From contig JBKPRD010000365.1 of assembly GCA_046734415.1 (NCBI GenBank), forward strand, positions 1 through 15,500: a stretch of 15,500 nt of DNA. Reading direction: 5' to 3'. Positions 6,872 to 13,850 of this stretch are shown one piece after another (positions within the stretch are counted from its first letter, which is position 1; every line of letters begins with the position of its first letter). A program made the translations under genes and the position numbers. The notes beneath the pieces were generated by a model. It saw only the letters and a program-made list of their open reading frames with translations. It had not been told where the DNA came from and made no database searches. The DNA is from DATBLE01 sp046734415. Lineage in GTDB: Bacteria > Actinomycetota > Thermoleophilia > Gaiellales > Gaiellaceae.

Positions 6872-7720
6872 CTACGCCGCCTGGAGAACCGCGTCCAGCT
6901 CGGCGTCGAGCTCGGTACGCTCGGCACCGGTGAGACCCCGGAGCGGCGGGCGCACGTCCTCGCGGATCGGAACTCCCCGCCGGACGAGAACGTGCTTGAG
7001 CGCGGCGTGGCGGGGATAGCGGTCGATCCGCGCGCGCAGCGCGCCCGGATCGACGTCGTCCCCCCGAACCGCCGCCGCGACGACCTCGGGGAACGCCGAG
7101 GCGAGCGCGGAGACGGCACCGACCGCGCCTTTCGCGCGAGCTGGGGCGATCAGCCCCTCGTAGCCGACGAACACGTCGAGGCCCTCGATCAGGTACGGCT
7201 CGAGCTCGTCCCAGGTCCGGTCGGAGACCTTCAGCCCGGCCAGGTTCGGGGCGGTCTCGCGCAGCCGGACGACGACGGCCGGCGGCACCGCGTACCCGCT
7301 CGTGATCGCGAACTCGTACACGTAGAACGGCAGCGGCGCGCACGCGCGTGCCGCTGCAGTGAAGTGCTCGAGCAGCGACGCCTCGTCGAGGCGGAAGTAC
7401 GGCGGCGCGATCACGGCGACCGCATCGGCGCCGACCTCGGCCGCATGGGCCGCCAGCGCGGCGGTGTCGGCCGTCGACTGGGCGCCGCAGTGGACGGCGA
7501 CCTGGAGCCGGCCGGCGCACGCCTCGACGAACCGCGCGGCGACGCGCCGGCGCTCGTCGACCGAGAGCAGGATCCCCTCGCCGTTCGTGCCGAGTGCGAG
7601 GAGCCCGTCGAGCCCGCCGTCGGCGAGGAAGTCGACGACCGCCGGGATCGCATCGTCGTCGGTCCGGGCGCCGCCGTCGCGGAGCGGCGTGATCGAGGCG
7701 GCGAGGGCTCCGCGGAGCAC
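6872..7720 (-). CDS. DHDPS/NAL-superfamily aldolase or lyase
   Basis: A 282-residue class I aldolase-type barrel of the dihydrodipicolinate synthase/N-acetylneuraminate lyase superfamily. The Schiff-base lysine is Lys164 in AGLKVS, the catalytic tyrosine is Tyr135 in FYVYEF, and the keto-acid carboxylate loop is GTNGEG at 44-49. The second Thr of genuine DapA (Thr-Thr) is replaced by Asn46, which recalls 4-hydroxy-2-oxoglutarate aldolase rather than lysine biosynthesis. The usual Asp after the lysine (K-D-S) is Val here. It starts 7 nt behind TAGCAT and is coupled to proline dehydrogenase, so proline or hydroxyproline catabolism is the likeliest setting. A DapA role is possible but less likely. 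Confidence 0.85.
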   Translation of the reverse strand: MLRGALAASITPLRDGGARTDDDAIPAVVDFLADGGLDGLLALGTNGEGILLSVDERRRVAARFVEACAGRLQVAVHCGAQSTADTAALAAHAAEVGADAVAVIAPPYFRLDEASLLEHFTAAARACAPLPFYVYEFAITSGYAVPPAVVVRLRETAPNLAGLKVSDRTWDELEPYLIEGLDVFVGYEGLIAPARAKGAVGAVSALASAFPEVVAAAVRGDDVDPGALRARIDRYPRHAALKHVLVRRGVPIREDVRPPLRGLTGAERTELDAELDAVLQAA

Positions 7721-7727
7721 GCGCGCG

Positions 7728-7733
7728 ATGCTA
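7728..7733 (-). promoter_or_regulatory. -10 box for leaderless aldolase-ProDH operon
   Basis: TAGCAT on the minus strand followed by 7 nt (alternating CG) and the GTG at 7720. No -35 hexamer is evident at 17 nt. Confidence 0.55.
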
Positions 7734-7736
7734 GAC

Positions 7737-7833
7737 GATCGAAGCCCTGCTCTCGCGGGTCCGGATGCGCGATCTGGGAGCGCTGGGCCGCTCCCGGCCC
7801 AGCTCGCGCCCCGGAGCATTCATGGCTTCGATC
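7737..7833. repeat. 10-bp inverted repeat enclosing a perfect 8-bp hairpin
   Basis: GATCGAAGCC (7737-7746) is the exact inverse of GGCTTCGATC (7824-7833). Between them GCTGGGCC (7782-7789) pairs perfectly with GGCCCAGC (7796-7803) around a 6-nt loop. The block fills the gap between the M15 stop and the aldolase promoter. It could be a terminator without T-tract, an operator, or a folded mRNA end. Confidence 0.4.
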
Positions 7834-7834
7834 A

Positions 7835-8452
7835 TCATCGCCCGTCGTACGAGAAGTGCTGGTAGTCGCGGACGGTGCCACTCCAGCTTCCACCCCAGCC
7901 CCACCCCGCGGCCCCGAACGCATCGACGAGGACACCGCCCGTGTAGGCCATCCCAGGCCGGTGGCGTGACCGATCGACGTACGACGCGCTGGCGCGATGG
8001 GAGCTTCGCCCGCCGCTGACGTAGGGGTTCTCGATCGGGTTGACGTCGATCGCGAGCCCGTAGGCGTGGTTCGACCAGCGCTTCGAGCCGGTCGCGGCGC
8101 GGCAGTTGAAGGCAGACGTGTTGTCGGCCTCGATGGAGCGGTAGTCGTCGCCGCCGTACCGGTCGACCGGCTCCATCCTCCGGATCGGGAACCTCGCGGC
8201 GTAGAGTCGGCGGAAGACGCTGACGAGCACCCCGGTTGCGCTCCTGTTCGCGACGAGCCGCCCGGTGTGTGTGCGGCCGTCGAAGCCGCGGTAGGTGAGC
8301 GTGATCAGGCGGAGGTCGTCGAGGCCGACGGGGCAGCCCCGGTGCCAGGAGACGCCGACCATCCGCGCGCGCATCGCCGGCGGGATCGGCTGGACGCGCG
8401 CGTGGAAGCCGGGCGTGAGCGCCGCGGCGAAGGCGAGGACGGCGAGCACCAC
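7835..8452 (-). CDS. Exported M15-family metallopeptidase (VanY/D-Ala-D-Ala carboxypeptidase-like)
   Basis: A 205-residue zinc peptidase of family M15, acting on cell-wall peptides outside the membrane. The zinc ligands are His129 in WSNHAYG, Asp136 in LAIDVNP and His199 in YQHFSY. The N-terminus is a short hydrophobic run (residues 1-14, VLAVLAFAAAL) resembling a signal peptide but without the usual basic n-region. The GTG at 8452 is the first standard start codon after an in-frame stop inside tRNA-Pro; it lies only three bases after the tRNA 3' end, so the two should be one transcript. An upstream in-frame CTG at 8455 is the only earlier option. Carboxypeptidase and endopeptidase activities cannot be told apart from sequence. 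Confidence 0.85.
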   Translation of the reverse strand: MVLAVLAFAAALTPGFHARVQPIPPAMRARMVGVSWHRGCPVGLDDLRLITLTYRGFDGRTHTGRLVANRSATGVLVSVFRRLYAARFPIRRMEPVDRYGGDDYRSIEADNTSAFNCRAATGSKRWSNHAYGLAIDVNPIENPYVSGGRSSHRASASYVDRSRHRPGMAYTGGVLVDAFGAAGWGWGGSWSGTVRDYQHFSYDGR

Positions 8453-8455
8453 CAG

Positions 8456-8529
8456 TCGGGGCGGGCAGACTCGAACTGCCGGCCTCTGCCTCCCAAAGGC
8501 AGCGCTCTACCAGGCTGAGCTACGCCCCG
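8456..8529 (-). tRNA. tRNA-Pro (anticodon TGG)
   Basis: Cloverleaf complete: acceptor CGGGGCG/CGCCCCG, D-stem GCTC/GAGC, anticodon stem CTGCC/GGCAG around TTTGGGA, T-arm GGCAG/CTGCC with loop TTCGAGT, discriminator A. Anticodon TGG decodes CCA-type proline codons. CCA is not encoded. TACACT lies 8 nt upstream, and the M15 reading frame begins immediately downstream. Confidence 0.95.
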
Positions 8530-8537
8530 CTCACAGC

Positions 8538-8543
8538 AGTGTA
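8538..8543 (-). promoter_or_regulatory. -10 box of the tRNA-Pro / M15 transcript
   Basis: TACACT on the minus strand, exactly 8 nt before the mature tRNA-Pro 5' end. Spacing and sequence match those of tRNA-Arg. Confidence 0.5.
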
Positions 8544-8549
8544 GGCGGA

Positions 8550-8555
8550 TAGCCT
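8550..8555 (+). promoter_or_regulatory. -10 box for EamA transporter gene
   Basis: TAGCCT with 10 nt to the GTG at 8566; a start 7-8 nt downstream would leave a leader of about 2-3 nt. It lies 6 bp from the opposing -10 box of tRNA-Pro. Confidence 0.35.
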
Positions 8556-8565
8556 CCGCGATTCC

Positions 8566-9516
8566 GTGTCCGACGTCGCGATCCTCCCGCTCGAGACCGT
8601 CGAGAGAGCGCGCCGGCCGGCGGTCGGCTACCTGATGGCGCTCACCGCGGGGACGCTCTTCGCGATCAACGGCACGGTCTCCAAGGTGATCCTCGAGTCC
8701 GGCCTCTCCTCCCTGCGCCTGACGGAAGTGCGCTGCATCGGCGGCTTCCTCGGCCTACTCGCCATCGTCCTGCTGACGAGGCCGAGGACGCTCCGCATCG
8801 ACCGGCGCGAGCTGTTGCTCGTCGCGGGCTTCGGCGTCTTCGGCGTCGCGTTCGTCCAGCTCTTCTACTTCCTTGCGATCCACCGGCTCCAGATCGGCGT
8901 GTCGTTGCTGATCCAGTACCTCGGGCCGCTGATCGTGGCGGTGTTCGCCCACTTCGTCCTCCACGAGCACGTCCGCCGGCGGCTGTGGGTCGCGCTCGCG
9001 CTCGCACTGATCGGGCTGACCCTCGTCGTCGATCTGTGGAGCGGCGTCTCGCTGGACGGGCTCGGCGTCCTCTTCTCCCTCTGCTCGGCGTTCACGTTCG
9101 CGGGCTACATGCTCTTCGCCGAGCGGGCGCTCCGGCGGCGCGACCCGATCTCCCTCCTCTGCTACGGCTTCCTGTTCGCGAGCATCTTCTGGTCGCTCGT
9201 CCAGCCGTGGTGGAGCTTCCCGTTCGAGGTTCCGAGGCAGACCGTCTCGCTGCTCGGACACCTGTCCGATACGAACCTGCCGGTCTGGGCTCTGATGGCG
9301 TGGATGATCGTGCTCGGGACGATCGTCCCATTCCTCCTGATCGTCGGCTCGATGCGCCACATCTCGGCGACGCGGGCGGGGATCGTGGCGATGGTCGAGC
9401 CCGTGGTCGCGAGCGCCGTCGCCTACGCGTGGCTGAACGAGACCCTCAGCGGTGCGCAGCTCGTCGGCGGGGCGATCGTGCTGCTCGCGATCGTCCTCGC
9501 CCAGTCGGCCCGCTGA
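8566..9516 (+). CDS. EamA/DMT-superfamily transporter
   Basis: A 316-residue inner-membrane protein of the drug/metabolite transporter superfamily with two EamA halves. About ten hydrophobic segments are visible, the first half at roughly residues 20-165 (starting YLMALTAGTLFAINGTVSKV) and the second at 167-315. Family hallmarks include the ending of each half: GPLIVAVFAHFVLHEHVRRR and VEPVVASAVAYAWLNETLS, where the last helix pairs follow a Pro-containing segment and a conserved Glu. The substrate cannot be predicted; members export amino acids, metabolites or drugs. It stands alone on the plus strand, divergent from tRNA-Pro and convergent with the two-component pair. Confidence 0.9.
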   Translation: MSDVAILPLETVERARRPAVGYLMALTAGTLFAINGTVSKVILESGLSSLRLTEVRCIGGFLGLLAIVLLTRPRTLRIDRRELLLVAGFGVFGVAFVQLFYFLAIHRLQIGVSLLIQYLGPLIVAVFAHFVLHEHVRRRLWVALALALIGLTLVVDLWSGVSLDGLGVLFSLCSAFTFAGYMLFAERALRRRDPISLLCYGFLFASIFWSLVQPWWSFPFEVPRQTVSLLGHLSDTNLPVWALMAWMIVLGTIVPFLLIVGSMRHISATRAGIVAMVEPVVASAVAYAWLNETLSGAQLVGGAIVLLAIVLAQSAR

Positions 9517-9552
9517 GGCTGTGGACGAATCCTTGCCGAATCGTCACACCTC

Positions 9553-9601
9553 AGGTGCCAGGCACTTGTTCGTGGACAACCGTGCCGTCTCGGCCAGACG
9601 G
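9553..9601. other. Two inverted repeats in the convergent EamA / response-regulator gap
   Basis: AGGTGCCAGGCACTT at 9553-9567 is an imperfect palindrome (6 of 7 arm positions). At 9585-9601 CCGTCT and AGACGG form a perfect 6-bp stem around CGGCC, ending 2 bp before the regulator stop codon. Neither has a T-tract. Their position between convergent genes suggests a role in ending transcription. Confidence 0.35.
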
Positions 9602-9603
9602 GG

Positions 9604-10044
9604 CTAGCCCTCTTCGATCAGCTGGCGGAGCTCGGCGAGCTTTGCCCGGCGGAGCTCCTCCCGCTCACCGCCCTCGACGCGTGCGATCAGGTCGCGGATC
9701 AGCGGCGCCAGCTCGACGGGGTTGAACGGCTTCGTCACGTAGTCGAGCCCGCCGAGGTCGAGCCCGCGGGCGCGGTCGCGAAGCTCAGCCCGCGCGGTGA
9801 GGAAGACGATCGGAATCGAGCTCGTCGCCGGATCCTCGAGCAACTCCTCGGCGACGCGCCAGCCGTCGAGGCCGGGCATCATCACGTCCAGGAGGATCAC
9901 GTCCGGCCGCTCCTTCCGAGCCGCCTCCAGGCCCGACGGCCCGTCACCCGCCTCCAGCACCTCCATCTGCTCCGCCTCCAGGTTGACCCGGCAGAGCAGC
10001 CGGATCGGCGCCTCGTCGTCGACGATCAGCACGCGCGCAGGCAC
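9604..10044 (-). CDS. Single-domain response regulator (CheY-like)
   Basis: A 146-residue receiver protein. The phosphorylation site is Asp53 in LLDVMMPG, the acidic pocket is Asp9-Asp10 in IVDDEAP, the switch Thr83 lies in FLTAR and the conserved Lys105 in YVTKPFN. The receiver fills residues 4-122, and a charged helical tail (124-146) replaces any output domain, so signalling must go through protein contacts. The GTG start overlaps the kinase stop by one base (TAGTG), so it is translationally coupled to the kinase that most likely phosphorylates it. The partner that receives the signal is not visible here. Confidence 0.92.
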   Translation of the reverse strand: MPARVLIVDDEAPIRLLCRVNLEAEQMEVLEAGDGPSGLEAARKERPDVILLDVMMPGLDGWRVAEELLEDPATSSIPIVFLTARAELRDRARGLDLGGLDYVTKPFNPVELAPLIRDLIARVEGGEREELRRAKLAELRQLIEEG

Positions 10045-13000
10045 TACTCTTCCCCCCTTTCGCCCTCGCGGGCGGGTAGCTCGACGACGAAGCTCGATCC
10101 CTGGCCTTCCGCCGACCGGACGGTGATGCGCCCGCCCAGGGCGCTGACGAGACCCTGGGCGATGAAGAGGCCGACGCCCGTGCCGCCGGTCTGCGCATCG
10201 CCCACCCGATAGAACTTCGAGAAGATCCTCTCCTGCTCGTTGTCGGGGATCCCGACGCCTTCGTCGGCGACGCTGAGCACGATCGTCTCGCCGCGACGCA
10301 GCGCGCCGACCGTCACCCGACCCCCGCCCGGCGAGAACCGTACGGCGTTGTCGACGAGGTTGAGGAGCACCTGGCGGAGCTTGTCGGTGTCGGTGCGCGC
10401 CGGAAGCGGGACGTCCGGCAAGTCGACGACGAGCTCATGGCCGTTCACGTCCGCCTCCTCGCGCACGCTGTCCACGACCTCCGACACGAGCGAGCGGAGG
10501 TCGACCGGCGAGAGCTCGAGCTGTAGATCGCCCGAGTCGAGCCGCGCGACGCTGAGCAGCTTGTCGACGATCGTCGTCAGGCGCTGCGCCTCGCTCTCGA
10601 TGTACGTCAGGAACACGTTCCGTTCCTCCTCCTCGAACTCCACGTCCTCCCGCAGGAGCGTGGCCGCAAACCCGTAGATCGAGGTCAGCGGGGCTCGCAG
10701 CTCGTGAGAGACCGTCGAGACGAAGTCGGAGCGCATCTGTTCGACGACGCGCTCCGCGGAGATGTCGCGGAACGCGAAGACCCGCCCTGCCGTCTCGCCG
10801 GCCGGATCGCGCATCACTGCTTCCGTCAGCGACAGCCAGACCTCGTTGTCGCCGCGGCGAATCGGGACCAAGCGGTCGCCGGCGACCCCGCCCGACTCCG
10901 AGCGGAGCTCCCGCTGGAGCACCTCGGGCACGGACCGTCCGAGAGCCTCTTCGGAAGGAACGCCTGTGATCCGTTCGGCGGCGGCGTTCCAGAGCACGAT
11001 CCGCTCGTCGCGGTCGACGGCGACGATCCCGTCCGCGACGTTGGCGAGGATCGCGAAGCTCCGCCCGCGCTCGAGCTCGACCTGCTGGTACAGCTCCGCC
11101 TTCGCGAACGCGACGGAGGCGTTCGCGCCGAGCGCGGCCAGCGCCTCGATTTCCTCCTCCTGCCAAACGCGCGGCTTCCGCGAGAACACGGCGAGGACGC
11201 CGTGGAGCACGCCCTCGGCCCGGAAGAGCGGCACGCCGAGGTACGCGGAGTAGCCGCGGCCGAGCAGCGGCTCCCCCTCGACGAGCAGCGCGTCCGCGCT
11301 CACGTTCTCGAACGCGACCGGCGCCCGCGTGTGCACGACGGTTCCCGCCGGCGGACTGTCGGCCGGCACCTTCGTGCCGTGGATCTGAGCAGCTCCGGGG
11401 CCCGCGGCGGACGCGACGACCAGGTCGTCGCCGTCGAGCAGCCGGATCGAGGAGGCGTCCGCGCGAATCACGATCGGCGCCTGCTCGACCACCTCGTCGA
11501 GGACGGCCGCCGGTTCCAGCTCGCCGGAAAAGAGCGTGCCAGTGTCGGCCAGCTGTTGCGCGAGGAGCCGAGAGCGGCGCTCCACCTCGAACAGTTCGCT
11601 GCGCGAGATGGCGGCCTTCGCGCGTGCTGCGAGCTGCTCGGCGAGGTCGAGATCCTCGTCGGCGAACGCGTGCGGCTCCTCGAAGAGGACGAGGGCGAGC
11701 GCGCAGCGGTCGCCGCGCGGCAGCGCCACCGGGATCGCGAGCAGCGAGGCGGCTTCGGCGACCTCGCGGAACGACTCTCCGAACCGCTCGTCGCCCTGAA
11801 GCGCGGCAGACGCGATCGTTCGCCGTTCCTCAGCGGCGTGCGCGAGCACGTCTGCACCCTTCGCGAGCCCCGTCTCGAATGCGCCGCGGAGCCGTTCCGG
11901 GAGGTCGTGAGCGCCCGCGAGCCGGAACCCTTCGGCCCCGGGCATCAGGACGGCGGCGTGGTCGCCGGCGAACGCCTCGGCCGCCGCCTGGGCGACAGCG
12001 TCGAGCGTGGCCGTCATCGACACCGGCTCGGCGAGCAGGCTGGCGATCTGGGAGAAGCCGGCCTCGACGCGCGCCTGGCGCTCCCGCTGCTCGAAGCTCT
12101 CGGCGTTGCGCAGCGCGAGCGACGCGATCGTCGCGAAGCTCCCCAGCGCCTCGAGGTGGGCGTCGGTGAAGACGCGGTCGCGGTCCAGTGCTCCGACGCC
12201 GAGGACGCCGTGCGTCTCGCCGTCCCACTCCATCGGCGCGGCGATCGCCGACGCGAACCCTCGGTACGCGCTGTGCGGGACGGGCGCGGCGAGCGTGTCG
12301 TACTCGCCCGCGCGAACGGCCTTCCGTTCTCTCAGCGCCAGCCCGGCGAGCCCGCGGTCGGCCGGGAACTCGAAGCCGACGATCGCGGGGTCGAGGCCGT
12401 GAACGGCCGCGCAGCGGAGCGCCTGGCGGTCGGGTGTGAACAGGTAGCAGTCCGCCGCATCGGCCTCGAGGAGCTGCGTGACCTGGTCGACGAGGAGCTG
12501 GAGGACGGTGTCCACGTTCAGCTCCCCGGTCACGACCTGCGCCGCCTTGAGCAGAGCGCTCTGCTGGGCGAGGCGCAGCTCGTTCTCGCGAAGCAGCCTT
12601 GCGGTGTGGATGCCCATCCCGAGCTCGCGGGCGACCGCCTCCGCGAGCCCCAGCTCCGACTCCTTCCACACATGGCGATCGGAGCGGTGGAGGGCGAGCA
12701 CCCCGATCATCCGGTCGAAGACGGCGATCGGCGTGGCGAGAGCGGACCGGGTGCCGTGCGCCGCCAGCACCTCGCGATCGGCTCCGTCGAACTCGGCCTC
12801 CACGTCCGCGATCGCGACGGTCTTCCCTGTCCGGGCCGCGCGGTTGGACACGGGCAGGCGCTCTGCCCCGGGCCGTCCGACGGGTTCCAGACCTTCGGCT
12901 GCCCACTCCGCCTCGATCGTCAGCAGACCCGCGTCCTCGCCGAGCCGGACGAAGCAGCGCGCGAGCCCCAGCTCGCGCGCGAGCTCCTCGACCGCGACGT

Positions 13001-13715
13001 GCAGGAGCGCCTCCAGGTCGAGCTCGGAGCGAACCTTGCGCGCGATCGAAGAGACGAGCTGCTCGCGGTCGAGCGCATCCTGGAGCGCCGACGCGGACCC
13101 GGCCCGCTCGAGCGCCACGGCGGCCTCGGACGCGAGCGTCCGCAGGGGGCCGAGCTCCTCGGCCGAGAATGCGCGCCGCTCGTGGATCGTCGCGATCGCG
13201 AGGACGGCGATCACGCGCTCGCCCGAGACCAGCGGCACGAAGGCGGCGCTCCGCGCGCCGACGGCGGCCGCGACCGAATGATTGATCAGCGGCGAGTTGG
13301 CGGTGTCGTAGACGGTCACGGGAGCGACCTCGAAGGCCGCGCTCGCGATTCCGGACGGCTCGCTGCGCAGGTCGAACCGCAGCCCCGCCCAGTAGTCGAA
13401 ATCGGCGCCTTCGCGTCTCGCGAGCACCCCCTGCGCCTCGTTCATCTGCTCGTCGACGAGCGCCAGGCCGACGAACTCGAGGTCGAACAGGCCCGCGATC
13501 TCGTCGAGGAGCACGCGCGCCACCGATTCGACGTCGCCCGCCCGCGCGATCGCGGCGGAGATCGACTCGAGCGACTCGAGCTCGCGCGTACGCAGGTCGG
13601 CCCGTTCCGTCGCCTCGCGCGCCCGGCGGCCCCCTCCGCCCAGGCTGGCGCCGAGATGCAACGCGGCCTTGCGTCGCATCGTCCCCAACCAGGAGAGCCG
13701 GCGTTCGTCGGTCAC
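10044..13715 (-). CDS. Soluble hybrid-sensor histidine kinase with five GAF domains, PAS, HisKA and HATPase_c
   Basis: A 1223-residue cytoplasmic histidine kinase with no membrane segment. Five successive GAF-like units cover about residues 57-205, 228-375, 396-540, 565-710 (the most diverged) and 731-875; each begins with a similar helix (for example DLEALLHVAVEELA). A PAS domain follows at 883-985 (FAILANVADGIVAVDRDERI). The dimerisation domain has the phosphoacceptor His1004 in FVSTVSHELRAPLTS. The ATPase domain shows the N box LLNLVDNAVRFS (Asn1119, Asn1123), G1 DEGVGIP, F box FSKFYR and G2 GTGVGLFI. GTG at 13715 is chosen for AGGAG 5 nt upstream; the open frame runs further but that part lies inside ispH antisense. 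The stop overlaps the response regulator start. Ligands are unknown. Confidence 0.92.
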   Translation of the reverse strand: MTDERRLSWLGTMRRKAALHLGASLGGGGRRAREATERADLRTRELESLESISAAIARAGDVESVARVLLDEIAGLFDLEFVGLALVDEQMNEAQGVLARREGADFDYWAGLRFDLRSEPSGIASAAFEVAPVTVYDTANSPLINHSVAAAVGARSAAFVPLVSGERVIAVLAIATIHERRAFSAEELGPLRTLASEAAVALERAGSASALQDALDREQLVSSIARKVRSELDLEALLHVAVEELARELGLARCFVRLGEDAGLLTIEAEWAAEGLEPVGRPGAERLPVSNRAARTGKTVAIADVEAEFDGADREVLAAHGTRSALATPIAVFDRMIGVLALHRSDRHVWKESELGLAEAVARELGMGIHTARLLRENELRLAQQSALLKAAQVVTGELNVDTVLQLLVDQVTQLLEADAADCYLFTPDRQALRCAAVHGLDPAIVGFEFPADRGLAGLALRERKAVRAGEYDTLAAPVPHSAYRGFASAIAAPMEWDGETHGVLGVGALDRDRVFTDAHLEALGSFATIASLALRNAESFEQRERQARVEAGFSQIASLLAEPVSMTATLDAVAQAAAEAFAGDHAAVLMPGAEGFRLAGAHDLPERLRGAFETGLAKGADVLAHAAEERRTIASAALQGDERFGESFREVAEAASLLAIPVALPRGDRCALALVLFEEPHAFADEDLDLAEQLAARAKAAISRSELFEVERRSRLLAQQLADTGTLFSGELEPAAVLDEVVEQAPIVIRADASSIRLLDGDDLVVASAAGPGAAQIHGTKVPADSPPAGTVVHTRAPVAFENVSADALLVEGEPLLGRGYSAYLGVPLFRAEGVLHGVLAVFSRKPRVWQEEEIEALAALGANASVAFAKAELYQQVELERGRSFAILANVADGIVAVDRDERIVLWNAAAERITGVPSEEALGRSVPEVLQRELRSESGGVAGDRLVPIRRGDNEVWLSLTEAVMRDPAGETAGRVFAFRDISAERVVEQMRSDFVSTVSHELRAPLTSIYGFAATLLREDVEFEEEERNVFLTYIESEAQRLTTIVDKLLSVARLDSGDLQLELSPVDLRSLVSEVVDSVREEADVNGHELVVDLPDVPLPARTDTDKLRQVLLNLVDNAVRFSPGGGRVTVGALRRGETIVLSVADEGVGIPDNEQERIFSKFYRVGDAQTGGTGVGLFIAQGLVSALGGRITVRSAEGQGSSFVVELPAREGERGEE

Positions 13716-13780
13716 TGGGACTCCTGATGATAGGGACGGGTGTCGGCGCGCGCCGCCCGTTTTCCTAATTTGAAATGGTA

Positions 13781-13809
13781 GTCCGGTCCCCGGTAAAGAT
13801 GGGCCGGAC
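13781..13809. other. Hairpin with purine-rich loop upstream of the kinase and the small RNA
   Basis: GTCCGG-T-CCC (13781-13790) pairs with GGGCCGGAC (13801-13809), one bulge, loop CGGTAAAGAT. It follows the only AT-rich patch of the region (13760-13775). TTGAAA (13770) and TAAAGA (13794) are spaced 18 bp, so part of this could instead be a plus-strand promoter. Confidence 0.3.
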
Positions 13810-13815
13810 GGCCTA

Positions 13816-13844
13816 TTGGCGAAGACGCCCCGTGCGACTAGCGT
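13816..13844 (+). promoter_or_regulatory. Promoter of the candidate small RNA
   Basis: TTGGCG at 13816-13821 and TAGCGT at 13839-13844 are separated by 17 bp, an ideal spacing. This is the best -35/-10 pair in the window and points to a transcription start near 13851. Confidence 0.5.
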
Positions 13845-13850
13845 GACAGG

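Noticed and set aside
7731..7838. A 35-codon ORF overlapping the M15 stop (ATGA-type junction)
   Set aside because: The coupling geometry is attractive, but the product is Arg/Ser-rich, contains the hairpin and both inverted-repeat arms, and ends in the aldolase -10 box; composition is that of non-coding DNA.
6182..7969. A 595-codon plus-strand frame opposite ProDH and the aldolase
   Set aside because: Antisense shadow of two well-supported enzymes; no family-like segments.
10704..13727. A 1007-codon plus-strand open frame opposite the histidine kinase
   Set aside because: It is antisense to a protein with a full set of GAF, PAS and kinase motifs, and its product is a low-complexity Arg/Glu/Asp-rich string, the usual result of high GC with few stop codons.
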